Source: Amanita rubescens
Lineage: Eukaryota > Basidiomycota > Agaricomycetes > Agaricales > Amanitaceae
Length of the DNA stretch: 64,000 nt
Assembly: GCA_015039365.1 (NCBI GenBank)
Contig: WION01000052.1
Coordinates: 1-64,000, forward strand
Direction of reading: 5' to 3'
Shown: positions 38,411-48,210 of the stretch, piece after piece
Layout of the letters: each line of letters starts with the position of its first letter
How positions within the stretch are numbered: position 1 is the stretch's first letter
The notes under the pieces: generated by a model
What the model was told of the DNA's origin: nothing
Seen by the model: the letters and a program-made list of their open reading frames with translations, nothing else
Database searches by the model: none
Made by a program: the position numbers and the translations under genes

Positions 38411-38944
38411 TTAGGCTCGGATGTATTCGTTCTGGAGTCGTTCTACCTCTGGATGATTAAGTAAATCACGCAGGATGTTGACAACATGCCAGGTAGTCAG
38501 GCAAGGGTAGATACAGGGTGCCGGGACAAGCTGGGGGAATATGTCTCCTTTTCTGGTCATGAGGAGGTAGTGGGTGTGGCATTGGTCGATAATGATATAA
38601 GGGCCGCCGTGGTCAATCTCCAGTCCTCATCCTGCGATGTGTGGCCTATGGACAACCCTATGAACTAGCTGTCCGCACCCTAGGTAGATGGTGCTCTGGT
38701 TGCCTTGCTCAAGACCGAAATACTCGACGCGATTGATAAGGTCGAGCTTGAATCCGTTTCTTCGCCGATCCTCTACGCTCTGCTCTGGCTCATCCATCCA
38801 TCTCCTATGCCTTATCTCGTTGCCAGTACATGGGGTGACTGTAGCGTGAAACTCTCCTCCTACAAGCGGGGACGCCGAAAGCCGTCTAGATTGACCGAAT
38901 ATAGTGCCTAGCAAGTGATACCAGTCGCCGCTGTAACAAGCCAA
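38411..38944 (-). pseudogene. Decayed reading frame of unknown family
   Basis: One minus-strand frame from 38944 to a stop at 38411 is open for 178 codons except for a single TGA at 38629-38627. Both sides of the stop read like one protein: upstream MACYSGDWYHLLGTIFGQS, downstream GLEIDHGGPYIIIDQCHTHY. The N-terminal side may continue in other frames up to about 39560. I do not recognise a family. The flanking 13-bp inverted repeat suggests it belonged to a transposon, but that is weak evidence. Confidence 0.4.
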
Positions 38945-40839
38945 TTCCGGCTACATTGGAACCGATCTCCGAAACCTTCTGAAGCTCCCCGAAGCACTCC
39001 GAGCCTATGCTCGATCCCGGAGGATGATTGTTTGTGTTCGGATGCATGCACAGACCCTCGGACTCGGTGCAGGATTCATCACATGGTCACCTCATGCCTC
39101 CGTAGTATATATACCATTGTGTATGTAGTTGTAGTTAGCGAATTATCACCCCATTACTGCTCCGAGTTTGATTCCTTCGGTTCCCTTCATTCCTCGGTGC
39201 TTTGGACACCTTCCACTCATTCACCTTTGCCTTCGGCACTCTCTCTGCCTCCGAGGCACCCCCAGGACTGACCTCCAAAGCCCCTTTGGCTGAATGCACT
39301 TCCGCATCAGCCTTGTTCTGATCGTTTCACCGCGCCTCCTGTTAAACGAGGGGTTGATGCTCCCATAGGGATATGCTGGGTCTTGCAAGCTGCGTATCGG
39401 CGCATTGTCTCCTTCTCGGAAAAGGGGATACTTGGGTGGAGGCGTCAAAAGCCACTCAATAAGAGGCCACACTCTATCACCATTCTCCTGGATCACATCG
39501 TTAGCTGAGAGTGCTGAGGAATTCATCTGGGAAGAAGGGGAAAGCGTCAAGAGAAACACTATTCAATCCGAGTCCTCTTTTTCCATGCTGTGTGATTCCG
39601 AGGTTGCCAAGGATGATTGCTGATGCGCCTTTTGATGCTCCTTGCTGATCCTGCCTCGGATGAGTCATGGTCCACAAGTCCATGTGATCCGAATGCTCCA
39701 AAATGCCTAAGGCCTAAGACTTGAATCTAATCAAACCTGTTGCTCTTCTTTTGAGTTTGTTCTTTCTTTCCAGCTTCGGTCCGCTTCGGCAATCGTCCTA
39801 TCGCTTCGGTAGGTCTTCCTTTATGTGCATTTTCTCCGTCCAGCCGCTCCTCCAGTCCATCAACGGACTACCTCATTCCCTTGCTATACCCATTCTGCTT
39901 CCCCTATGCCCAACTCCTTGTCCACACACATATGATCCCCTATGCCCCTTTGTTTTGTCTACCTTTGTTATTGCCCTTGTTCCACTTATGACACAGCTGT
40001 GTTTCCCAGTATGTATTTAAACCGACCAGACCAAGACTTGTCATGATCATGTCAATCTCCACCTACAATGTGTCCATGCTAGGAGCATTTGACAAAGTAG
40101 ACTAAGTCCAATGGACAAGCCAAACAAAGGTGAACAAATAAGCTAAGTAATAAGATGACTAGAAGAAGTCTTTTACTTGAGAGCGATAATGAATGGAGTA
40201 TGAACAACATTCTTAGGTGAGACGAGGTGATAATGGGTTGACAACTAGAGAGTTTGTATTGGACAACTAAGTTGAACTTAGGGTTCGACCGTGACTCTAC
40301 TAGTACAGTCCTTCAACTGGATCTTAAAACTCTAGTGGAGATTGCCAAAGATTTAAGAGAATCTCTCTTTGGAAATGTTTGGTGCTCTTCCTCTGGCTCT
40401 CTTTGGCAATGTTTGAAAAGCATCAAAAAGCATTGAAATTGTTGCTATTGAGCTAGGACTGTCATAAGTGCCTTGTTATTGCATTGTAGTCATTGGGAGC
40501 ATGTTGGGAATGTGTTGAGAACATGTAGAAGGTGTTGGGACAAGTGCTGGATGTCATATGAGGCTTCTAGAGCTGTGCCAAAGAGATAGTAAAGAGAATG
40601 TAAAGAGATTGCCAAATAGAGGTCACATCACATGTCACCACATCTTTCTCCATACACAAAACTACATCCCTTGATAGTAATCTCAGGCTTTGCTCTTCTA
40701 CACCATTTCATTCATGAAGGGATCATCAGTTCATAAACTATTTATTAATATTAATAGGGAATGGCAGGGGTATACCCTCAATGATCCCTATTTATTACTG
40801 TCTAACAGAGCACAACTATGTATGGCCCAACAGTGTTTG
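38945..40839. other. Repeat-rich intergenic, no gene called
   Basis: Short frames only. The minus frame 39221-39559 contains protein-like text (PLIEWLLTPPPKYPLFREGD) and may be a further relic. A 31-bp segment starting GTCCTTCAACTGGATC at 40308-40338 recurs exactly at 42132-42162. A CAGGGGTATACCC motif lies at about 40762-40774. Confidence 0.45.
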
Positions 40840-41291
40840 TGTTACGAACTCGTTAATCTCAACCTAAGTTGCAACGGCAACTCTAGTCACGATTACAAGT
40901 CTTAAGTCAAACGTTAAGATTATAAGTTCAATACTAAGTCAAGACGTTGACTTAGGATCTGAGGACGATTGTGGTAGATGAGTTAAGAGTACGGTTATAT
41001 TGCCAGACGACAATAAACAGCTAAGTCGAACTTAGGGTTCGACTCTAGAATACATGAGGTACTTATACTAGCAAGTACAAAGAGACGTACTAATTAATGA
41101 ATAAAGGTAAGTACGAATGTAAGTATAAGGACGGCGTCATATGTGGAACAAGGGATGGTATATGTAAGTAAACGAGTTAGTCCGTATGGATCGAGCATAA
41201 GGGATGAGACGGATAAGGTATGCATAAAGAAAATGAACATGTCCGACGTATCATGTAAGCATAATGCGGGAGTCCGTACCGTGTTGTAACA
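40840..41291. mobile_element. Solo LTR, 452 bp
   Basis: Begins TGTTACGAACTCG and ends GTGTTGTAACA, matching 5'-TG..CA-3' LTR ends with a TGTTAC/GTAACA terminal inverted repeat. It is flanked on both sides by the 5-bp direct repeat GTTTG (40835-40839 and 41292-41296), the expected target duplication. The sequence differs from the chromovirus LTRs further on, so it comes from another family. No internal region is attached, as expected after LTR-LTR recombination. Confidence 0.92.
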
Positions 41292-42353
41292 GTTTGATGT
41301 TTTGAGTTGTGGTTGGATCCTACACACAAATCTGAAGCAAGGTTGGTGCTGATGCAGGTGGCACTTCCCAATCAGTATTGTTGCCAGAGTTTCCCAGATT
41401 TGTATTTTATCATTTATGTAGAAAGAGTGGTAGAGGGCATGATAGAAAAAAAAGCTAGTATGTCACCAGAGATTGTTGGGGCTTCTAGAGTGCCTGTATG
41501 TGCCAGCCAGGACTTTGGCATGGTGGGTTGTTGTCTGTGTCCAGTTCTTGACTTTGTAGGCAGAGGTACATACATATATGTACATATGGCTGTGTATGGT
41601 TCAGTGTGGCAGTCCACATCTCAGCTGGCCCCCTTGAGATATATTTTTATGTGGATTATATAATCCAGGATGTGCCACAGTTTAATGGGAACAAGAATGG
41701 AGAGAGGTTTCAGGTTATAAAACCTAGACCTTTGTTTCACTATGGCCTCAGGGTCATGAATGGGTTATGATAGACCATGAATTGGTCATAATTGCATTTC
41801 AGGTGTTCTTAATGGTGAATCACCATTGCTCATTATCAATAATGACTGTTCATGATAAATTACAAGATTTTTGGAAATTTAGTGATTCATGACTGACTCA
41901 TATTCATGAAAATTCACCAAGAAGCATCATGAATCACTAGTGATCATCACAGTTCTTGATGCATTGTCCTGAAATGATGGTAATTGATGATCAGTGATGA
42001 GCATGCATCACTTATTTTTGTCCAATTTTGTGGAGCAAAAGTCTTTCACTGGTTTTTTTTTGTTTTTCCCAAAATTAGGCAACTGCAACCAATGGTCTGG
42101 TTGTTGACCAGTCCAGTCTTGGTTTTTTTTGGTCCTTCAACTGGATCTTAAAACTCTAGTGGTACAAGAGCATTCACTGTAGGCACATGACAGTGGACAC
42201 ATACATATTAAGAAGTGACACAGTAGGCTGCATGCTGTACTGCAAAGGGGGTGTGAGGCATGGAACTATGTGTTGTTGCTACCAAATCATTGGGTTTTAA
42301 CAGGAGCATTCCCACAGTATGAGCTTGCCAGCATAAGACTGAAGCCTTCATTT
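41292..42353. other. AT-rich, no gene recognised
   Basis: Around 41740-42010 many ATGAAT/ATTCAT and GTGAT/ATCAC words alternate and form small palindromes, such as CATTAT..ATAATG and GTGATG..CATCAC. No protein frame is supported. Confidence 0.45.
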
Positions 42354-42783
42354 TGTTACAAACGTACGTCATGGCCTATCTTTATCTTATCTTATCATCT
42401 ATGTCATCCCTCCTATGTCATTATTTGCATATGCGTTCCTTCCGGAACATTCATCGTTTATCATATGCCAATTACCTTTATCACATGTATGTCGTTTTCA
42501 CATGTTAACCGTTTCATTATCACATGCAACCGTTTTCATTATCACATGCATATATACTTACCATATTTGCGTATGTACTTTGTACTATATAAATCACGCA
42601 AATATACGACTAGACCTCAGTCTAGTTTTAACAGTCAAAATCTGTCTCATTATCGTCTAAGCTCCCTTGAGGACTTATCCGATAACACTCTTATTCTTTG
42701 AACGTTCTTAAGTGCCGGAACTCCCTTGAGGAACCTACGGTACCTGATAGGCTTGACTTATCAGTGAACGAACAAACGTAACA
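42354..42783 (+). repeat. 5' LTR of the outer chromovirus
   Basis: 430 bp, TGTTACAAACG to AACGTAACA. It carries a 23-bp tandem duplication in U3 (ACCGTTTTCATTATCACATG repeated) that the inner copy lacks. Confidence 0.96.
42586..42630 (+). promoter_or_regulatory. LTR promoter: TATA box and inferred transcript start
   Basis: TATATAAA at 42586-42593 is followed 26 nt later by AGTCTAGTTTTA (42619-42630). This is the exact complement of the primer site after the LTR. In Tf1-type elements the first bases of the transcript form the primer, so the RNA start is inferred at about 42619. Confidence 0.75.
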
Positions 42784-42784
42784 A

Positions 42785-42796
42785 TAAAACTAGACT
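42785..42796 (+). other. Self-primer binding site
   Basis: TAAAACTAGACT begins one base after the LTR and is perfectly complementary over 12 nt to AGTCTAGTTTTA in the LTR just after the TATA box. No tRNA 3'-end complement starting TGG is present. This fits the self-priming mechanism known for Tf1. Confidence 0.8.
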
Positions 42797-42820
42797 CCTC
42801 TCCGAGCACGATAGCTTTAA

Positions 42821-43609
42821 CGCTCTCACCTCCCGTCATTCACCATTGCTCCACGACAATCTAAAAGTACCCCTCCGAATAACGCCAAACGAAACCCCCT
42901 TGACCATCTCTATTATCTCGACGAACATTCCATTCATTGGGATAAACGAGAAAACGGCTGGTGTTATACCGCTTCAGGAAAACCCGTACCAGGTCACCAG
43001 TTTTGGGTAAAACAAAAACTTGGAAGACCACCAAATCAATCCTTCCCGTTCGAAGGAGGATTATATCTAAACGAACGCAAACTTGCCTTTCACGAAGGAA
43101 GTAAACGTTGGTACGCCACTGAATCGGAAACAGGAGAAGAATCGTACTATATTAGAGACGAATACTTCGAAGGAGAACCCTTCATAGGAGGAAAAGAGGA
43201 GTTAACACGAACTGCGTTACAACGTTGGAAGAAAGCGAACGAACCAGAAACCTTAACCACTAGCCAAGAAACTCCCATTGCATCACCACACGTTCATTAC
43301 AGAGAAAGCGCTGAACCGTCAGGAGAGTCTGATAAAGAAGACAATAAAGATCCCTTCTCTGAACAAGAGAAAGAAGAAGAATCCCAGGATAAACTTGAAT
43401 ATGCACCTGGAACTGAAGACGTTGTTATACCCACAGTAGAACAACGAGTTGAAGACGAAACCTCAGCTCAACTCATCGCTTCCTTATCCCTTGCAACCGA
43501 ATCAAAACTCGAAGCTACACGACCCGCACCATCACCCCCTGTCGTATTTCCATACTTGTTTGCCCCACCAATCAACCCATTTCCTTCTAGAAAAGGAAAA
43601 GAACGAGAT
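42821..43609 (+). other. 263-codon open stretch before gag with no in-frame ATG
   Basis: In frame with gag, from a TAA at 42818-42820 to the first gag Met there is no stop and no Met codon. The inner copy has the same 789-nt stretch with no insertion or deletion, and many of its differences are third-position changes, which points to protein coding. The predicted residues include HSIHWDKRENGWCY and an acidic Glu-rich second half. No family is recognised. How it would be initiated (non-AUG start, splicing from the leader, or readthrough) cannot be seen. Confidence 0.6.
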
Positions 43610-44623
43610 ATGAGTGGATCAGGACCCCGGACCGAACCAAGGTCAGATCTACCGAAGATCAAACCTCCTAAACCGTTCAAAGGAGATCGAAAATATCTCA
43701 ATCCGTTCATAGCGAAAGCCGAATTATTCATGAAAATGAATAAAATGACGGATGCCCAAGATAAGATACAGTTCATTATGTATCATATTGATGGCAACGC
43801 TCAACAATGGCGCGACAACAAAATAACCGAATATGACGCCGAAACGACAAAATACGCCAACTATGACGCTTTTATTAAAGAACTGAAAGAGGATTGGGGA
43901 CAAGTAGACGAAGCAGGACTAGCCATGCACAGATTACTCACATGGAGAAAACTCCCAAAGCAATCAATTAATCAATATATTGCGCGCGTCGATCGAGATA
44001 TCAATTTAGCCAAAATCACTGATGATACGACAAAATGTCATCTCCTAGTTTTGGGATTACCAAACACATTACGAGAAAAACTACGACTAGGAGGTGCCCC
44101 GACAACCTATAAATCATTACGAACTCGTATCCTTGATATAGAAGTGGCGAACACTCTATTCTCCACTTTTGGCCAAGTTAAAGAATTTGATGATAAAATG
44201 GAAGTCGACGAGGCCATATTGGAATTAAACCAACAAGCACGACGAATGCAGATTGCAGAAACCTCCATGGATTGGGTAAAAACTGCTGTATGTTATGGAT
44301 GTGGAAAAACAGGACACTTAATCTCGGATTGCCCTAATCCCAAAAAGAAACGACAAAATCTTGGGAATAAACGAGGAAGGACAAATCCTAGAGGACAGTT
44401 TCGAGGAAAACCACGTGGACGAAATAGTAACCGCGACAAAGGAAAGGGAAAAGGAAAACGAATTAGAGCACTGGATGCAGATAGCGGTGAAGACAACAGT
44501 GGATCGTCAAGAGAAGGATCTGACAGTGACAACGACGAAGACCAGAGAATCGCCGTCATAAGAGAAATGGCGAAAACATTACCACGTAGCGCCCGCCGAA
44601 AATTGAACAAAAAGGGTTTTTAG
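43610..44623 (+). CDS. gag: Gag of the outer chromovirus
   Basis: 337 residues counted from the first in-frame ATG (MSGSGPRTEP). A retrotransposon Gag domain of the Ty3/Gypsy type runs from about 20 to 190, with PFIAKAELFMKMNKM, QFIMYHIDGNAQQW and RLLTWRKLPKQSINQY. A single CCHC zinc knuckle CYGCGKTGHLISDCP follows at about 226-240, then a strongly basic Arg/Gly/Lys tract that can bind RNA. It forms the particle and packages RNA. The coding frame stays open upstream, so the true protein may be longer. The stop TAG overlaps a frameshift signal into pol. Confidence 0.9.
   Translation: MSGSGPRTEPRSDLPKIKPPKPFKGDRKYLNPFIAKAELFMKMNKMTDAQDKIQFIMYHIDGNAQQWRDNKITEYDAETTKYANYDAFIKELKEDWGQVDEAGLAMHRLLTWRKLPKQSINQYIARVDRDINLAKITDDTTKCHLLVLGLPNTLREKLRLGGAPTTYKSLRTRILDIEVANTLFSTFGQVKEFDDKMEVDEAILELNQQARRMQIAETSMDWVKTAVCYGCGKTGHLISDCPNPKKKRQNLGNKRGRTNPRGQFRGKPRGRNSNRDKGKGKGKRIRALDADSGEDNSGSSREGSDSDNDEDQRIAVIREMAKTLPRSARRKLNKKGF
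44614..44620 (+). promoter_or_regulatory. -1 ribosomal frameshift site GGGTTTT
   Basis: The gag frame reads AAG GGT TTT TAG, so GGGTTTT fits the X XXY YYZ slippery rule and abuts the gag stop. The pol frame is exactly -1 and is open from here (GGG TTT TTA GAA). The inner copy has the same heptamer (56602-56608, minus strand). Downstream structure was not evaluated. Confidence 0.8.
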
Positions 44624-47600
44624 AACGAGACGACGATGAATCAGCGTCCGTCGTCTCTGAAGACGAACAACTATGTATAAATGGTGTAACAGTATCTTCT
44701 ATATCCAGAAATAAAATCACCATTCCCATTACCAAATGTTCGAATCTGAAAACTGCTGAAACCAAAGCCCTTATCGACTCAGGCGCACAAGGAAAATTTG
44801 TTGATAGCTCACTCGTCAATTGGAACGAAATCACTCGCTTAAAGAAACCCATCCCAGTGCGAAATGTGGACGGAACAAATAACAAGTCTGGAGATATACG
44901 GTATAAAATCCAGATAAGCTACAACATTGAAAACAACCGGTTTAAAGACTGGTTCTATGTCACACGACTAGGCGATCAACGACTGATACTAGGATTACCT
45001 TGGCTCCGAGAAATCAACCCCAGAATAGATTGGTCTGAAGGAACAGTTAGATTCCCCGATGATAGGAAGATCGATCCGGAAGAAGAAACTACGTTTGATT
45101 ATGATGAAGAAACCGAAATGTACCTTCGGTATATCCAAAAAGAAGAAGAATTGAACGCAGATGAGGACGAAGATCTCGAGACTGATCACCTTTGGATCCA
45201 AGCGAAAACATCAGCGTCTCAAGCGCTCGCACATGAACACGAAGATAAATCTACGAAAGTAGAATTACCCCCTGAATATGACAAATGGAGAAAAGTTTTT
45301 GATAAACAGACGTCAGAACGATTTCCCATCTCACGACAATGGGATCATGCGATAGATCTGAAAGAAGGGTTTAAACCTAAAGTGGCAAAGAATTATCCGT
45401 TATCAATCCACGAGGAACAGCTAATGAATAAATGGGTCGACGAACAGCTCAAAAAAGGTTATATTCGACCGTCACAATCCCCGCAGGCATCTCCTTTCTT
45501 TTACGTTGCAAAGAAAGAAAAAGGAGAGTTGAGACCCTGCCAAGATTACCGATACATCAATAGCTGGACGAAACGGAATGCCTATCCCCTTCCTTTAGTA
45601 TCCGACTTATTATTAAAACTAAGAAAAGTGAAATACTTCTCCAAATTAGACCTCCGATGGGGTTACAATAATGTGCGAATAAAGAAAGGCGACGAATGGA
45701 AGGCCGCATTCACAACGAACCGTGGTCTCTTCGAGCCTACCGTAATGCTCTTTGGATTATGCAATTCACCGTCAACATTTCAAACGATGATGAACGAATA
45801 CTTCCGTGACATGATAGCCGAAGGATGGCTAGTTGTCTACATTGACGACATGTTGATATATGGAGCGAACGAGGAAGAAACGAGGGAGCGCACTAAGCAA
45901 GTCTTGCAACGGCTAAAAGAAAACGATCTATTCCTGAAACTGGAAAAATGTAAATTCGTCGCCAAGGAAGTGGAATTCCTTGGGATGATCGTCAAAGAAG
46001 GAAAGATCATGATGGACCCCGTAAAACTCACTGGAATCAGCAAATGGCCTGAACCAAAAACTGTTAAACAAATACGGTCATTTCTAGGGTTCGCGAACTT
46101 TTACAGGAAATTTATAGGAAATTACGCCGAAATAGTAGCTCCGCTCACGGAACTTACAAAGAAAACAGTTCCCTTCCGATGGGATGCAGAATGTCAGAAA
46201 GCATTTGACACGTTAAAGGAGAAATTCCTAGAAGAACCGGTTCTAGTTATGCCAGATCCAACGAAACCGTTTTTATTAGAGACCGATGCGTCAAACTGGG
46301 CGGTAGGAGCCATCCTGAAACAACGGGGATCTGATGGAGAACTGCACCCATGCGGATTTATCAGTCATCGGTTAAGCGATACCGAACAAAGATATCAAGT
46401 ATACGATCGCGAGTTATTAGCAATAAAGAAAGCGTTTGAAACCTGGAGACACCTTCTTAAAGGAAGCCCACATACGATTATGATCCACTGTGATCATAAG
46501 AATTTATCATATTACAAACATCCGCAGAAAATGACCGCCAGACAGTCACGCTGGTGGCAAGAAATCACGGAGTTTGATATCAAGTTAGAACATGTCCCTG
46601 GATCAAAACTTATTCAAGCAGACGCCTTATCAAGACGCCCTGACCATATTAACGAAGAAGAGGCAAAAGCAAAAGAAATCCCACAAACCATGATCTCTGA
46701 TGACATGGTTATCGCCGCGATTAATGTATCTTGGGCAGACAAAATCACCGAATTATTGCCACAAGATAAATTTGCTAAAGTTGTAATCGACGGTCTCAAA
46801 CACGGAAAACTGCCCCTCCGATCAAAGTTTAATGACTGGAAGAACGACAACAACATCATTCGTTATCAAGGACGCGTTTATGTCCCTCAAAACGAAGAAT
46901 TACGAAACGAAATAATCAAGTCACATCACGACCCCGTAGTTATGGGTCACCCTGGACGATTAAAGACACTAGAGCTTATCCGCCGCAACTATTATTGGCC
47001 TGGAATGACAACGACTGTATCTAAATGGGTTGAAGGCTGTGCCTTATGTCAACAAATGAAGGTTAATACACATCCGATCGCACCGGGTTTGATGCCTATT
47101 AAATCCCACGCCACACGCCCATTCGAACAAGTTTCAATGGACTTCATCACAGATCTGCCAATTATCGACGGTTTTGATTCTGTTTTGACCGTGGTCGATC
47201 AAGGCTTAACAAAGGGCGTAATATTCATACCATGCAAAAAATCTTTTACCGCTATGGATACCACCAATTCTTACATTAACGACGTTTACAAACGATACGG
47301 GTTACCGACAACCCTCATCTCTGATAGAGGACCACAATTTACCTCTAAAGTTTTCGAAGAAATCTGCAAGATCTTCGGAATTAACCATAGAAAGTCGACC
47401 GCCTTTCATCCGCAAACTGACGGAGAATCGGAACGACTCAATCAGGAGCTAGAAACCTACCTCCGGTTATACTGCGTTGATCATCCAAAACAGTGGAAAG
47501 ATCATCTGCCATTAGCAGAATTTGCGCACAATCAACGGATACATCAATCTACCAAGATGACGCCGTTTGAAATCATGTTTGGAATAGAGCCTGTGGCTAT

Positions 47601-48210
47601 CCCCACAGCATTCCCGCGAATCAACGTACCCGCCGCTGAAGACCGCTTCAAGGTCTTAACACAAATACGAGACGAAGCTCTCGCCGCACACGAATTAGCT
47701 AGACAGCTAATGACTCAACGAGTCAAAGGGAAATCTCCTGCATTTAAAGAAGGAGACTTGGTATGGCTAGACTCACGAAACCTGAAAACAGGACAAATAA
47801 GAAAATTCTCGCCTAGACGAGAAGGACCGTTCAAGATCGAAAAGATCTTAGGACCTGTCACCGCTAAACTTGAACTTCCCCCAAGATGGAAGATTCACCC
47901 CGTTTTTCATGTTTCACTCCTTACCCCTTATCATGAAAACGAAACACATGGTCCAAACTTTACTAGACCAACCCCAGACCTTATAGATAACAAAGAAGAA
48001 TACGAAATCAAGACAATTGTCTCGCACCGAAGAAAAGGAAACCAATGGCAATTTTTAGTCAAATGGAAAGGTTATCCGACATCTGACAATTCATGGGAAA
48101 CCGAGGAAAACCTGGAACACTCCGAGGAGACCTTAAACGAATATAAGGAACAACATGGAATCACAGCAATTATCCCCACTACTCGTAAACCACGAAAACG
48201 CCATTCTTGA
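44620..48210 (+). CDS. pol: Pol polyprotein of the outer chromovirus with chromodomain
   Basis: About 1,196 residues from the frameshift. Order: aspartic protease with ALIDSGAQGKF (Asp codon at 44776); reverse transcriptase with QDYRYIN, the LFGLCNSPSTFQ block and the catalytic YIDD at 45838-45849; RNase H with LETDASNWAVGA and a DRELLAIKKA block; integrase with the HHCC zinc site (HH near 46924, CALCQQ near 47038) and a D,D-35-E triad at codons 47140, 47323 and 47431. A C-terminal chromodomain (about 47990-48130, FLVKWKGYPTSDNSWE) likely targets integration to marked chromatin. No stop or frameshift is seen, so the element may be active. The end overlaps the start of ORF3 by 56 nt. Confidence 0.97.
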   Translation, partial: LERDDDESASVVSEDEQLCINGVTVSSISRNKITIPITKCSNLKTAETKALIDSGAQGKFVDSSLVNWNEITRLKKPIPVRNVDGTNNKSGDIRYKIQISYNIENNRFKDWFYVTRLGDQRLILGLPWLREINPRIDWSEGTVRFPDDRKIDPEEETTFDYDEETEMYLRYIQKEEELNADEDEDLETDHLWIQAKTSASQALAHEHEDKSTKVELPPEYDKWRKVFDKQTSERFPISRQWDHAIDLKEGFKPKVAKNYPLSIHEEQLMNKWVDEQLKKGYIRPSQSPQASPFFYVAKKEKGELRPCQDYRYINSWTKRNAYPLPLVSDLLLKLRKVKYFSKLDLRWGYNNVRIKKGDEWKAAFTTNRGLFEPTVMLFGLCNSPSTFQTMMNEYFRDMIAEGWLVVYIDDMLIYGANEEETRERTKQVLQRLKENDLFLKLEKCKFVAKEVEFLGMIVKEGKIMMDPVKLTGISKWPEPKTVKQIRSFLGFANFYRKFIGNYAEIVAPLTELTKKTVPFRWDAECQKAFDTLKEKFLEEPVLVMPDPTKPFLLETDASNWAVGAILKQRGSDGELHPCGFISHRLSDTEQRYQVYDRELLAIKKAFETWRHLLKGSPHTIMIHCDHKNLSYYKHPQKMTARQSRWWQEITEFDIKLEHVPGSKLIQADALSRRPDHINEEEAKAKEIPQTMISDDMVIAAINVSWADKITELLPQDKFAKVVIDGLKHGKLPLRSKFNDWKNDNNIIRYQGRVYVPQNEELRNEIIKSHHDPVVMGHPGRLKTLELIRRNYYWPGMTTTVSKWVEGCALCQQMKVNTHPIAPGLMPIKSHATRPFEQVSMDFITDLPIIDGFDSVLTVVDQGLTKGVIFIPCKKSFTAMDTTNSYINDVYKRYGLPTTLISDRGPQFTSKVFEEICKIFGINHRKSTAFHPQTDGESERLNQELETYLRLYCVDHPKQWKDHLPLAEFAHNQRIHQSTKMTPFEIMFGIEPVAIPTAFPRINVPAAEDRFKVLTQIRDEALAAHELARQLMTQRVKGKSPAFKEGDLVWLDSRNLKTGQIRKFSPRREGPFKIEKILGPVTAKLELPPRWKIHPVFHVSLLTPYHENETHGPNFTRPTPDLIDNKEEYEIKTIVSHRRKGNQWQFLVKWKGYPTSDNSWETEENLEHSEETLNEYKEQHGITAIIPTTRKPRKRHS

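Noticed and set aside
44857..48210. Pol starting at 44857
   Set aside because: The codon there is GTG inside the protease region; the frame is open back to the gag stop, so frameshift entry fits better.
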